Assembly (NCBI RefSeq): GCF_902158555.1
Contig: NZ_CABGGS010000046.1
Location: 1-64,000 of the forward strand
DNA: 64,000 bases
Direction of reading: 5' to 3'
From: Klebsiella spallanzanii
GTDB taxonomy: Bacteria > Pseudomonadota > Gammaproteobacteria > Enterobacterales > Enterobacteriaceae
A program made the translations under genes and the position numbers. The notes under the pieces were generated by a model that had not been told where the DNA came from, ran no database searches, and worked only from the letters and a program-made list of their open reading frames with translations. Below are positions 8,205 to 16,084 of this stretch, one piece after another (position 1 is the first letter of the stretch; the number at the start of each line of letters is the position of its first letter).

Positions 8205-9383
8205 ATGAAAGATGTCGTAATCGTCGGCGCGTTGCGAACGCCAATAGGCTGTTTTCAGGGTACGTTGTCGCGTCATTCGGCGGTGGAACTGGGCAGCGTA
8301 GTGGTGAAGGCTTTAATCGAGCGTAGCGGCGTTGACCCCCAAAGTATTGATGAGGTGATCCTCGGCCAGGTCCTGACCGCAGGAACCGGACAAAATCCGG
8401 CGCGTCAGTCGGCGATCCGCGGCGGGCTGCCCAATACCGTTTCTGCGATTACCATTAATGACGTCTGCGGCTCCGGGTTGAAAGCGCTGCACCTGGCGAC
8501 TCAGGCTATCCAGTGCGGCGAAGCGGACGTGGTGATCGCCGGAGGTCAGGAGAATATGAGCCGCGCCCCGCACGTGCTTACCGATAGCCGGACCGGCGCG
8601 CAGTTGGGCAACAGTCAGCTTATTGATAGCCTGGTTCACGATGGTCTGTGGGATGCGTTCAATGATTATCATATGGGCGTGACGGCGGAGAACCTGGCCC
8701 GAGAGTATGGTATCAGCCGCGAGCTGCAGGATGCCTGGGCGCTCAGTTCGCAGCATAAAGCGCGGCGGGCGATTGATTCCGGCCGTTTTCGCGATGAGAT
8801 AGTTCCGGTGAGCACTGAGCTTAACGGAATTCCTCGGCTGGTGGATACCGATGAACAGCCGCGAGTTGACGCCAGTGCTGAAGCGCTGGCCAGCTTGCTT
8901 CCGACCTTCGACCGACTGGGTTCGGTTACCGCAGGTAATGCCTCAAGCATTAATGATGGCGCAGCGGCGGTGATGATGATGAGCGAATCTAAGGCTCAAG
9001 AGTTGGGGCTGCCGGTTCTGGCGCGGATCCGCGCGTTTGCAAGCGTAGGCGTCGATCCGGCGCTGATGGGTATCGCACCGGTACACGCCACCCGTCGCTG
9101 TCTGGAAAGGGCGGGCTGGAGGCTGGACGAAGTCGATCTTATCGAAGCCAACGAAGCTTTTGCGGCCCAGGCCATTTCGGTGGGAAGGGTGCTGGAGTGG
9201 GATGAACGGCGGGTGAACGTGAATGGTGGTGCGATTGCGCTGGGCCACCCGATAGGTGCTTCCGGCTGTCGTATATTGGTTTCCCTGGTTCATGAGATGA
9301 TTAAGCGCGATTCCCGTAAGGGACTGGCTACCTTATGTATCGGCGGCGGTCAGGGGGTGGCATTGGCGGTTGAACGCGAATAA
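8205..9383 (+). CDS. yqeF: YqeF, acetyl-CoA acetyltransferase (thiolase II)
   Basis: 392-residue biosynthetic-type thiolase that condenses two acetyl-CoA to acetoacetyl-CoA or does the reverse. The acylation cysteine is C88 in NDVCGSGLKA; the catalytic histidine lies in GGAIALGHPIGASG, and the second cysteine in TLCIGGGQG. Length and sequence fit E. coli YqeF. It is a single gene followed by a clear terminator at 9408. No acid-degradation genes such as atoDA adjoin it. Confidence 0.92.
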   Translation: MKDVVIVGALRTPIGCFQGTLSRHSAVELGSVVVKALIERSGVDPQSIDEVILGQVLTAGTGQNPARQSAIRGGLPNTVSAITINDVCGSGLKALHLATQAIQCGEADVVIAGGQENMSRAPHVLTDSRTGAQLGNSQLIDSLVHDGLWDAFNDYHMGVTAENLAREYGISRELQDAWALSSQHKARRAIDSGRFRDEIVPVSTELNGIPRLVDTDEQPRVDASAEALASLLPTFDRLGSVTAGNASSINDGAAAVMMMSESKAQELGLPVLARIRAFASVGVDPALMGIAPVHATRRCLERAGWRLDEVDLIEANEAFAAQAISVGRVLEWDERRVNVNGGAIALGHPIGASGCRILVSLVHEMIKRDSRKGLATLCIGGGQGVALAVERE

Positions 9384-9407
9384 GCCCTTTCTGATGTGAT
9401 TTTTCTG

Positions 9408-9431
9408 AGCCTCCTTATGGAGGCTTTTTTG
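9408..9431 (+). terminator. Terminator of yqeF
   Basis: Stem AGCCTCC / GGAGGCT with TTAT loop, followed by a T-rich run (TTTTTGTTTTTT). Confidence 0.9.
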
Positions 9432-9486
9432 TTTTTTATCAGCAAGCTTTTTTCCTTCGCAAAATCCCTTCATAACGCTCTATTTT

Positions 9487-9551
9487 GTTGAGCTTTGTCA
9501 CGTCTTTATGTGCCACCTTTTTTGAAACAAATAATTACGATCTCGATCACT
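9487..9551 (+). promoter_or_regulatory. Candidate CRP sites upstream of kdgM
   Basis: Two matches at 7/10 to TGTGA-N6-TCACA: GTTGA-N6-TCACG at 9487-9502 and TACGA-N6-TCACT at 9536-9551. kdgM genes in pectinolytic bacteria need CRP for full expression, which makes the sites plausible; neither match is strong alone. Confidence 0.45.
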
Positions 9552-9572
9552 AAAACATCATTGCCTAAAAAA

Positions 9573-9607
9573 TAAAATGCAGTTTCATAAAAACGAAACG
9601 ATATTTT
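9573..9607 (+). promoter_or_regulatory. Two KdgR operators upstream of kdgM
   Basis: TAAAATGCAGTTTCA at 9573-9587 and GAAACGATATTTT at 9595-9607, each close to the KdgR palindrome TGAAACAATGTTTCA (a perfect copy is at 26688). Their centres are about two helical turns apart, directly upstream of the kdgM ribosome site, so KdgR would block transcription in the absence of KDG-type inducers. Confidence 0.65.
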
Positions 9608-9625
9608 AATTATAAGGGGTATTTT

Positions 9626-10321
9626 ATGTTTGCAAGATCTCTGGCCCTTGCTGCACTCTGTGGCATGTCTTTCGCGGCTTCAGCAGTCACGGTGGATTTA
9701 CGTCACGAATTCATTGATGGTGGGAAATCGGACAAGAGCAACGCTGACCGCGTTTCCGTCTCCCATCGTTTCGCTAACGGCTTTGGCTTCTCCGTTGAGG
9801 CTAAGTGGAAGTCGGGCGGTGAAAACACCAGCCAGCCTTATTCTGATTTCGTCGGTAATGGTCATGAAGAGACCATTAGCTGGCAGTGGAAGGCGGATAA
9901 AAACTTCTCAGTAACGCCCGGGTTTGCGATTGAAAGTAACGATAGCCGCTCAATCTATAAACCGAACCTGCGCGTACAGTACAGCTTCGATAACGGCTTC
10001 TACGTTGCTGCCCGCTATCGTTATGACTACACCCGTTATCCGGCGAATGCAGGCAAAGACGATGATAAGGTAAACCGTGGCGATGCGTGGGCCGGTTACG
10101 TCCTGGGCGACTGGCGTGCTGAGCTGAACTACGTTTATGCGCGCAGTACCGAAGGGGTTAAACGTAACGACAATAAACCGTACTCTCAGGAATACAACCT
10201 CAAGGTCGCGTATAAGCTGGATAAAAACTGGGCGCCGTACGGCGAACTCGGCAACGTCGGCGTCAACGACCGTAGCGACCGTCAGACCCGCTTCCGCGTG
10301 GGTGTTGCTTACTCATTCTAA
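9626..10321 (+). CDS. kdgM: KdgM-family oligogalacturonate-specific porin
   Basis: 231-residue outer-membrane beta-barrel. A signal peptide (MFARSLALAALCGMSFAASA) precedes about 210 residues of alternating, aromatic-rich strands ending in the outer-membrane C-terminal signature RVGVAYSF. KdgM forms monomeric pores for oligogalacturonates released by pectin degradation. AAGGGG precedes the ATG at six bases. Two KdgR boxes and candidate CRP sites lie upstream, and oligogalacturonate lyase plus kduD follow. The paralogue NanC (sialic acid) belongs to the same family, but the neighbours favour pectin oligomers. Confidence 0.93.
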   Translation: MFARSLALAALCGMSFAASAVTVDLRHEFIDGGKSDKSNADRVSVSHRFANGFGFSVEAKWKSGGENTSQPYSDFVGNGHEETISWQWKADKNFSVTPGFAIESNDSRSIYKPNLRVQYSFDNGFYVAARYRYDYTRYPANAGKDDDKVNRGDAWAGYVLGDWRAELNYVYARSTEGVKRNDNKPYSQEYNLKVAYKLDKNWAPYGELGNVGVNDRSDRQTRFRVGVAYSF

Positions 10322-10345
10322 AATAAAAAACGTCCTCATCGTTTT

Positions 10346-10372
10346 CCCCGGAGCAGTCAGCCGGGGTTTTCT
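10346..10372 (+). terminator. Terminator of kdgM
   Basis: Stem CCCCGG / CCGGGG with a 9-base loop followed by TTTT. Confidence 0.7.
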
Positions 10373-10391
10373 GTTTGTATTAACCCATCTT

Positions 10392-10477
10392 CCCGGAGGC
10401 GGTGCTGCGCACCTGTCCGGGCTACATTACGTGCTAATGGGGTAGTCCGGGTAAGGCGTTTACGCCGCGACCCGGGG
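10392..10477. repeat. REP/BIME element pair
   Basis: Two REP-type palindromic units in opposite orientation: CCCGGAGGCGGTGCTGCGCA through GTCCGGGCTAC (10392-10425), then GTAGTCCGGGTAAGGCG through CCCGGG (10442-10477). Similar units occur at 20244, 29850, 40284 and 46993. Confidence 0.85.
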
Positions 10478-10492
10478 GAAAACGCCGGGCAT

Positions 10493-10516
10493 AAAAAAGC
10501 CCTCCGAAAGGAGGGC
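10493..10516 (-). terminator. Terminator of ogl
   Basis: On the minus strand GCCCTCC-TTTC-GGAGGGC followed by TTTTTT, about 40 bases after the ogl stop. Confidence 0.88.
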
Positions 10517-10557
10517 AAGGCCAGTTACAGAAACACTAACTCAAACAGTGGCTAACG

Positions 10558-11733
10558 CTATGCCTTCAGCATCTCAGGATGCGATGGCAGCTTCGCAATA
10601 TAAACGGCAGGTTTGCCGTCTTTATCGGAACTGAACAAAATGGCGCTATCGTCCGGCGTAAAGGACGGATGCGGGTGGGTCACCTGGCGACTATTGGCCA
10701 CCGTTGCCCATGAGGTATCGTGACGCGCGATACGGAAATATGCCTGCTTCGCGACGTCAAAAGCGTACAGATACGGATCGTTATCAATGGTATAGCCACT
10801 GGTGTCTTTTACATCCACCGGGGTACCGGAACCATCGCCCACCAACATGGTGCCGTCGAAGTTACTCATCAGATGCGAACAGGCTGGCATCTGCATCACC
10901 GCTTCATTGACGCCGGTATCCGGATTGAAGCTATAAATTGTGCGGCCCTGCTGCCCCTTCAGATAAGAGACGTATACCAGCGCGGAGCCGTTTGGTACCC
11001 AGAATTCGTGGGTGCAGCTCTCGCCTTCGGCATGCTCTTTGACTTTGCGCACGTTGCTGCCGTCTTCATTCACCATCCACATCCGCGCATCCACCAGGTC
11101 GTGCGGACCTTCATGACAGAAAGCGACCGTGTTGTCATCGAAAGGACGATAAATCGGGTGGCCCAGCCATTTTTTCTCTTCGTGGATCACGCTGCTTTCG
11201 CCGGTTTGCAGATCGACGCGCAGCAGGCGGCAGTGAGGGCCTTTATGGAAGAAATCGTGGAAAATCTGCCAGTCATTGAGGGGCGTCCAGTCGCTTTTGG
11301 CGATCTCGATACCAACCAGTTTGGTGCAATCGCTGTTAGCGACCCAGGTACCGTAACCAACCCACTCATCGGCAACGCGATAAACTTCACGCTCTTGCAG
11401 GGTGGTGAGATTAACTTCCAGCAGCGTACGGTCATTCTTCACGTAATAGAGGGATTTATCATCCGGGGAAAGGAAACCGCCAAAAGTATTATCACCGGCA
11501 CCTTCCGTTAGCTGAACCGCCTCGGCTTTCGCCAGATCCAGCAGATAGTAGTTCCAGTTGCCGTCGAACTCGCCGGCAAACAGCAAATGGCTGCCATCAT
11601 TGAAAAAACACTTCTGATAGAAATAGTTACGATGACAGGTCACTTCCGGTGGGGTTAAGCGGGTGATCTCCGCGCCGGTGTCCGGATCGCGGCTGACTTC
11701 ATAATTCAATTTAACCCGCATGCCTTTAGCCAT
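10558..11733 (-). CDS. ogl: Ogl, oligogalacturonate lyase (PL22), copy 1
   Basis: 391-residue cytoplasmic seven-bladed beta-propeller lyase. It cleaves short and unsaturated galacturonate oligomers by beta-elimination to 5-keto-4-deoxyuronate. The residues known from the Yersinia PL22 structure are at the same numbers here: Mn ligands H287 (CSHLMSN), Q350, H353 and H355 (RQVTHPHPSF), and active-site R217 (DARMW) and H242 (THEFW). AAGGAG precedes the ATG. It is divergent from kduD across a 543-base region with KdgR and CRP-like sites. A shorter paralogue is at 20424-21551. kduI, often found near ogl, is absent. Confidence 0.95.
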   Translation of the reverse strand: MAKGMRVKLNYEVSRDPDTGAEITRLTPPEVTCHRNYFYQKCFFNDGSHLLFAGEFDGNWNYYLLDLAKAEAVQLTEGAGDNTFGGFLSPDDKSLYYVKNDRTLLEVNLTTLQEREVYRVADEWVGYGTWVANSDCTKLVGIEIAKSDWTPLNDWQIFHDFFHKGPHCRLLRVDLQTGESSVIHEEKKWLGHPIYRPFDDNTVAFCHEGPHDLVDARMWMVNEDGSNVRKVKEHAEGESCTHEFWVPNGSALVYVSYLKGQQGRTIYSFNPDTGVNEAVMQMPACSHLMSNFDGTMLVGDGSGTPVDVKDTSGYTIDNDPYLYAFDVAKQAYFRIARHDTSWATVANSRQVTHPHPSFTPDDSAILFSSDKDGKPAVYIAKLPSHPEMLKA

Positions 11734-11820
11734 GATGTACTCCTTTTCCTTCCCGATATGTCGCCAGCCTGCGTCGGCCAGCCTGTGGAAGTTGATTTAA
11801 AAGATAGGTGTTAATTTATC

Positions 11821-11836
11821 AAAACATCGTTTCATT
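11821..11836 (-). promoter_or_regulatory. KdgR operator of ogl
   Basis: AAAACATCGTTTCATT matches the KdgR palindrome with half-sites (A/G)AAAC and GTTTC around a 3-base centre. It is about 90 bases upstream of the ogl start. A TGTGA half-site for CRP follows directly. Confidence 0.75.
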
Positions 11837-12073
11837 ATTTGTGATGGCGGGCGCAATTCGCAACAACTCCTTGCTCTGGATCGCATTTTTTTGTCGCCAG
11901 CCCGACAGTCGTGAAGGCGAGCTTTGTTTTTCTGCTGGCTTTTTCCAATTCATTGTCTTTTTTCAAAGACGGATTAACTTATTGTATTTAATTGTATTGT
12001 TGGCGTTTTTAGCGATCGTTTACGCAGAGCTTCGTGATCTGTTTTGCATTTTTAACATTTACTTATCTTAAAA

Positions 12074-12090
12074 TTGAAACAACGTTTTAA
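12074..12090 (+). promoter_or_regulatory. KdgR operator of kduD
   Basis: TTGAAACAACGTTTTAA: half-sites TTGAAAC and GTTTTAA around AAC, a near-perfect KdgR palindrome about 190 bases upstream of kduD. The long leader is unexplained. Confidence 0.75.
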
Positions 12091-12276
12091 TAATAATTGA
12101 AAATGACTTTAGGTGGGGCTAATATGTGCTCACTGCAAAACGGAACTCTGTTTTATTTTTATGATGGGTAAATCCCAGCGAGTTCTTCAAACCATAAGGG
12201 TCTGCGCAAGCAGCAGGCTGAACTATCAGAACCTTGCCTGTGCCTGCACAGGCTCTGAAAGATTAAGGAACCAAGT

Positions 12277-13038
12277 ATGATTCTCGATGCATTCTCCCTG
12301 CAGGGCAAAGTGGCCGTAGTGAGCGGTTGTGACACCGGTCTGGGCCAGGGTATGGCCGTTGGCCTGGCGGAAGCTGGTTGCGACATCGTGGGTATCAATA
12401 TTGTTGAACCGTCGGAAACCATCGAGCGCGTAACGGCGCTGGGCCGTCGTTTTCTTAGCCTGACCGCCGATCTGCGCCAGATTGACGGCATTCCGCAGCT
12501 GCTGGAGCGTGCGGTGGCTGAATTCGGCCATATCGACATTCTGGTGAACAACGCTGGCCTGATTCGTCGTGAAGACGCGATTGAATTTAGCGAGAAAAAC
12601 TGGGACGACGTGATGAACCTGAACATTAAGAGCGTGTTCTTTATGTCTCAGGCGGCGGCGAAGCACTTTATCGCTCAGGGCAACGGCGGCAAGATCATTA
12701 ACATCGCGTCCATGCTCTCCTTCCAGGGCGGGATCCGCGTGCCGTCTTACACCGCGTCCAAAAGCGCGGTGATGGGCGTAACCCGTCTGCTGGCCAACGA
12801 GTGGGCGAAGCATGGTATCAACGTGAATGCGCTTGCGCCGGGCTATATGGCAACCAACAATACCCAGCAGCTGCGCGCCGACGAACAGCGCAGCAGCGAA
12901 ATCCTCGACCGTATCCCGGCGGGACGTTGGGGTCTGCCGAGCGACCTGATGGGGCCGGTGGTATTCCTGGCTTCCAGCGCTTCTGACTACATCAATGGCT
13001 ACACCGTGGCGGTTGATGGCGGCTGGCTGGCGCGCTAA
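12277..13038 (+). CDS. kduD: KduD, 2-dehydro-3-deoxy-D-gluconate 5-dehydrogenase
   Basis: 253-residue short-chain dehydrogenase that reduces 2,5-diketo-3-deoxygluconate (DKII) with NADH to 2-keto-3-deoxygluconate, the last pectin-specific step before the KDG kinase/aldolase route. The SDR features are in order: glycine-rich loop SGCDTGLGQG (16-25), NNAG (91-94), S145 (NIASML) and the Y158-x3-K162 pair (YTASK). AAGGA precedes the ATG. In E. coli kduD pairs with kduI; kduI is not in this window and the place is taken by ogl. Confidence 0.95.
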   Translation: MILDAFSLQGKVAVVSGCDTGLGQGMAVGLAEAGCDIVGINIVEPSETIERVTALGRRFLSLTADLRQIDGIPQLLERAVAEFGHIDILVNNAGLIRREDAIEFSEKNWDDVMNLNIKSVFFMSQAAAKHFIAQGNGGKIINIASMLSFQGGIRVPSYTASKSAVMGVTRLLANEWAKHGINVNALAPGYMATNNTQQLRADEQRSSEILDRIPAGRWGLPSDLMGPVVFLASSASDYINGYTVAVDGGWLAR

Positions 13039-13071
13039 TTTTCGCCGCGTTATCAAAGAGTATGGACGATC

Positions 13072-13170
13072 CCCTCTCCCCTGTGTGGAGAGGGTGAGGG
13101 AAAAAAACGAACCCTCTTCACTTTCAAGCGCGTCTGTCAGCAATCTCACCCTGCTTCGGCAGGTTTTTTT
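13072..13170 (+). terminator. Palindromic spacer and terminator after kduD
   Basis: A hairpin CCCTCTCC / GGAGAGGG at 13072-13094 resembles a common enterobacterial intergenic palindrome. An intrinsic terminator CCTGC-TTCG-GCAGG followed by TTTTTTT stands at 13150-13170. Confidence 0.75.
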
Positions 13171-13300
13171 ATGCCTTAACAATAATTGTCCATATCATGA
13201 AATTAGAATAGTCCATATGGTTTATTTATTTTTCCGCTGAGTAGCTATGTGTGATGGGATATTTCGATAATGAGATGATTATTTTCTGTACTTTTGAAAG

Positions 13301-13316
13301 TTGAATGTCCATCACA
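13301..13316 (+). promoter_or_regulatory. Candidate CRP site of araE
   Basis: TTGAA-N6-TCACA, 7/10 to the CRP consensus with a perfect right half. It lies 14 bases upstream of the AraC I1 half-site, the order known for arabinose promoters. Confidence 0.55.
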
Positions 13317-13329
13317 AAATGATTGTTCG

Positions 13330-13367
13330 TAGCAAATTAATCCATATCTTTGGCTTGTCCTGCCTGA
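13330..13367 (+). promoter_or_regulatory. AraC I1-I2 operator at the araE promoter
   Basis: Half-site TAGCAAATTAATCCATA (13330-13346) fits TAGC-N7-TCCATA exactly. The second half-site TGGCTTGTCCTGCCTGA (13351-13367) matches I2 and starts exactly 21 bases later. I2 overlaps the -35 element CTGACA (13364-13369), with TACTTT (13389-13394) as -10, which reproduces the araBAD-type arrangement. Confidence 0.88.
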
Positions 13368-13428
13368 CACCTTAGCCCGTCGATCCCGTACTTTCATCGT
13401 ATGTCTTACTCTGTCTGGCAGGAAAAAA

Positions 13429-14847
13429 ATGACTTCAATTAGTAACGACGCTGCAACAATGCCGCGTACGCAGCGCGATACCCGGCGCATGAATCAGTTT
13501 GTCTCGATTGCCGCAGCGGTGGCGGGATTATTATTTGGCCTCGATATTGGGGTGATTGCCGGGGCGCTGCCCTTTATTACCGATCATTTTGTGTTATCCA
13601 GCCGCCTGCAGGAGTGGGTGGTGAGCAGCATGATGCTGGGTGCCGCGATCGGCGCGTTATTTAACGGTTGGCTCTCGTTCCGTCTCGGGCGTAAATACAG
13701 TCTGATGGTTGGCGCCGTACTGTTTGTTGCTGGTTCTATCGGTTCCGCTTTTGCCGCCAGCGTTGAAATGCTGCTGGTGGCAAGGGTTATTCTCGGCGTT
13801 GCCGTGGGCATCGCCTCCTATACCGCACCGCTGTATCTGTCTGAAATGGCGAGTGAAAACGTGCGCGGCAAGATGATCAGTATGTATCAACTGATGGTGA
13901 CGCTGGGGATCGTGATGGCGTTCCTCTCCGATACCGCGTTTAGCTACAGCGGCAACTGGCGGGCGATGCTGGGCGTGCTGGCATTACCGGCAGTGGTGCT
14001 GATTGTGCTGGTGGTCTTCCTGCCTAACAGCCCACGTTGGCTGGCGGAAAAAGGGCGTCACGTCGAGGCGGAAGAGGTACTGCGGATGCTGCGCGATACG
14101 TCAGAGAAAGCCCGCGATGAACTCAATGAGATCCGCGAAAGCCTGAAGCTGAAGCAGGGCGGCTGGGCGCTGTTTAAGGTCAACCGCAACGTGCGTAGGG
14201 CGGTATTCCTCGGCATGCTATTGCAGGCGATGCAGCAGTTTACCGGCATGAACATCATCATGTACTACGCGCCGCGCATTTTCAAAATGGCCGGTTTCAC
14301 CACCACCGAGCAGCAGATGGTGGCAACCCTGGTGGTCGGCCTGACCTTTATGTTCGCCACCTTTATCGCCGTCTTTACCGTCGATAAGGCCGGGCGTAAA
14401 CCGGCGCTGAAAATCGGTTTTAGCGTTATGGCTATCGGCACGCTGGTGCTGGGTTACTGCCTGATGCAGTTTGATAACGGCACCGCATCCAGCGGACTTT
14501 CCTGGCTGTCGGTGGGGATGACCATGATGTGCATCGCAGGCTATGCGATGAGCGCCGCGCCGGTGGTGTGGATCCTGTGTTCGGAAATTCAGCCGCTGAA
14601 ATGCCGCGACTTCGGCATTACCTGTTCAACCACCACCAACTGGGTATCGAACATGATTATCGGCGCGACCTTCCTGACCCTGCTGGATGCGATTGGCGCG
14701 GCGGGAACCTTCTGGCTTTACACCGCGCTGAATGTCGCCTTTATCGGCGTGACGTTCTGGCTGATACCGGAAACCAAAAACGTCACCCTGGAGCATATCG
14801 AACGTAAGCTGATGTCCGGCGAGAAGCTGCGCAACATCGGTAATTAA
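13429..14847 (+). CDS. araE: AraE, L-arabinose:H+ symporter
   Basis: 472-residue major facilitator of the sugar-porter family, the same length as E. coli AraE. Twelve membrane segments with the family motifs: RLGRKY after TM2, PNSPRWL after TM6, the sugar-binding QQFTGMN in TM7 and PETKN at the C-terminus. AGGA precedes the ATG. A CRP-AraC promoter lies directly upstream. The stop codon abuts the stop of convergent cscR with no spacer. Confidence 0.95.
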   Translation: MTSISNDAATMPRTQRDTRRMNQFVSIAAAVAGLLFGLDIGVIAGALPFITDHFVLSSRLQEWVVSSMMLGAAIGALFNGWLSFRLGRKYSLMVGAVLFVAGSIGSAFAASVEMLLVARVILGVAVGIASYTAPLYLSEMASENVRGKMISMYQLMVTLGIVMAFLSDTAFSYSGNWRAMLGVLALPAVVLIVLVVFLPNSPRWLAEKGRHVEAEEVLRMLRDTSEKARDELNEIRESLKLKQGGWALFKVNRNVRRAVFLGMLLQAMQQFTGMNIIMYYAPRIFKMAGFTTTEQQMVATLVVGLTFMFATFIAVFTVDKAGRKPALKIGFSVMAIGTLVLGYCLMQFDNGTASSGLSWLSVGMTMMCIAGYAMSAAPVVWILCSEIQPLKCRDFGITCSTTTNWVSNMIIGATFLTLLDAIGAAGTFWLYTALNVAFIGVTFWLIPETKNVTLEHIERKLMSGEKLRNIGN

Positions 14848-15843
14848 CTATAACGACTCGCGCGGCAGCCACGGGCTGGAAACCCGTACCGTCTCCCGAT
14901 GGCTGTCGCCGTTAATAATATGCAGGGCGCTCAGGCGCCCGATTTCATAGTGCGGCAACTGTACCGTTGAAAGCGGCGGTAAAAACAGATCGCCAATCCC
15001 CACCATATTGTCGTAACCCACTACCGCCACATCCTGTGGGATGCGCAGCCCCTGCGCCAGCAACGTCTGGTAAACCATAAACGCGATGCGGTCATTGCCG
15101 CAAATGACTGAGTCAAACAGCGGTTTCTGCTGCCGGATATGCGCCAGCACGACAGCGGGAATATCGCGATAGTGCTCATCGCCGTACGCCATATAGCAGT
15201 GATCGAGCGTGTCAGGATCGATATTCGCCTCCCGACAGGCGCGCTCCAGCCCCTGACGGCGGCGAACGGTCGCCAGATGATTGGCCGGGAGGTGCAGACA
15301 AAGTGGGCGACGATAGCCAGCGGTCAGCAGTGCCTGTACCGCAGCGTACTGACCTTGCTCATCATCCGGGATATAGCTGGCGACCGGATCGTGCAGACTT
15401 TCACAGTTGGCCAGTACGCAGGGAAGGGTTAACAGCTTGGCCGGAAGCGGTACCTGCCGCAGGCCCATGGTGGTGTAGATAATCCCGTCCGGGCGGTGGG
15501 AAAGCAGCAAATCGACAATGGTTTCCGGGCTATCATCGGAAAACATGTTAACCACAAAGCTGTTCCAGCCGTGTGCCCGAGCGGTTTCTTCGATAGACAG
15601 CGTGATCTCCACCGAGAAGGGCGTAGTGACGGTATCCAGCGCCAGCACCCCAATGGTATTTGGCGTGGCGTGAGCGCCGCGGATTTTTTTCGCTGACAGG
15701 TCGGGGACATAATTGGTCTGTTCAATCGCGGCCTGAACGCGAACCAGGGTCTCCGGTTTCAGCCTTTCCGGGTTATTCAGCGCCCGCGATACCGTCATCA
15801 ACGACACATTCGCTAGCTTTGCCACATCTTTCAGGGATGCCAT
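14848..15843 (-). CDS. cscR: CscR-like LacI-family repressor of the sucrose genes
   Basis: 331 residues: LacI helix-turn-helix (LKDVAKLANVSLMTVSRALNN, residues 4-24) and a periplasmic-binding-protein-like effector domain. It is divergent from the sucrose symporter, with two GTTAACGTTA(A/C)C palindromes between them, so it probably represses both itself and cscB-cscA. The sugar inducer is inferred from the neighbours. It abuts araE tail to tail. Confidence 0.85.
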   Translation of the reverse strand: MASLKDVAKLANVSLMTVSRALNNPERLKPETLVRVQAAIEQTNYVPDLSAKKIRGAHATPNTIGVLALDTVTTPFSVEITLSIEETARAHGWNSFVVNMFSDDSPETIVDLLLSHRPDGIIYTTMGLRQVPLPAKLLTLPCVLANCESLHDPVASYIPDDEQGQYAAVQALLTAGYRRPLCLHLPANHLATVRRRQGLERACREANIDPDTLDHCYMAYGDEHYRDIPAVVLAHIRQQKPLFDSVICGNDRIAFMVYQTLLAQGLRIPQDVAVVGYDNMVGIGDLFLPPLSTVQLPHYEIGRLSALHIINGDSHRETVRVSSPWLPRESL

Positions 15844-15952
15844 ATTGAGTGCTCCACCCTCGCCGTCGGCAACGGGTTTTTACTAAGTTACTGATGTAAA
15901 AGGATCATACGATATTCTATCGTACACGTAGCGCGTGCGCAGGCGATGAATA

Positions 15953-16009
15953 TTTGATCGCGATCGCACTCCTGTTATGTTAACGTTAACTTTTGTGATT
16001 AACATCATG
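15953..16009. promoter_or_regulatory. Candidate CRP sites in the csc control region
   Basis: TTTGA-N6-TCGCA at 15953-15968 and TGTGA-N6-TCATG at 15994-16009, each 8/10 to the CRP consensus. They flank the first repressor operator and suit divergent, glucose-repressed promoters. Confidence 0.55.
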
Positions 16010-16054
16010 AATCTCAGCAAAACGACATGAGTTCTGTTTTTTGTTAACGTTACC
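15979..16054. promoter_or_regulatory. Two CscR operators
   Basis: A perfect 12-base palindrome GTTAACGTTAAC at 15979-15990 and an imperfect copy GTTAACGTTACC at 16043-16054. Both have the central CG of LacI-family operators. The centres are 64 bases apart, about six helical turns, which would permit looping by a tetrameric repressor. Confidence 0.8.
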
Positions 16055-16084
16055 ATATCAGCATTACTCCAACATGAGAATGTC

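Larger units (their letters stand above)
11734..12276. promoter_or_regulatory. ogl-kduD divergent control region
   Basis: 543 bases with no convincing gene; an 87-codon open frame at 11808 has no supported start or homology. It contains a KdgR box for ogl at 11821-11833, a KdgR box for kduD at 12074-12090, and CRP-like sites at 11840-11855 (TGTGA-N6-GCGCA) and 12033-12048 (CGTGA-N6-TTGCA). Confidence 0.6.

Noticed and set aside
11808-12071. 87-codon open frame in the ogl-kduD spacer
   Set aside because: No ribosome site, no recognisable domain, and it covers KdgR and CRP-like sites; more likely a regulatory region.
13072-13094. CRISPR-like or transposon-end palindrome after kduD
   Set aside because: A single hairpin with no repeat-spacer structure and no transposase nearby; resembles a common intergenic palindrome.
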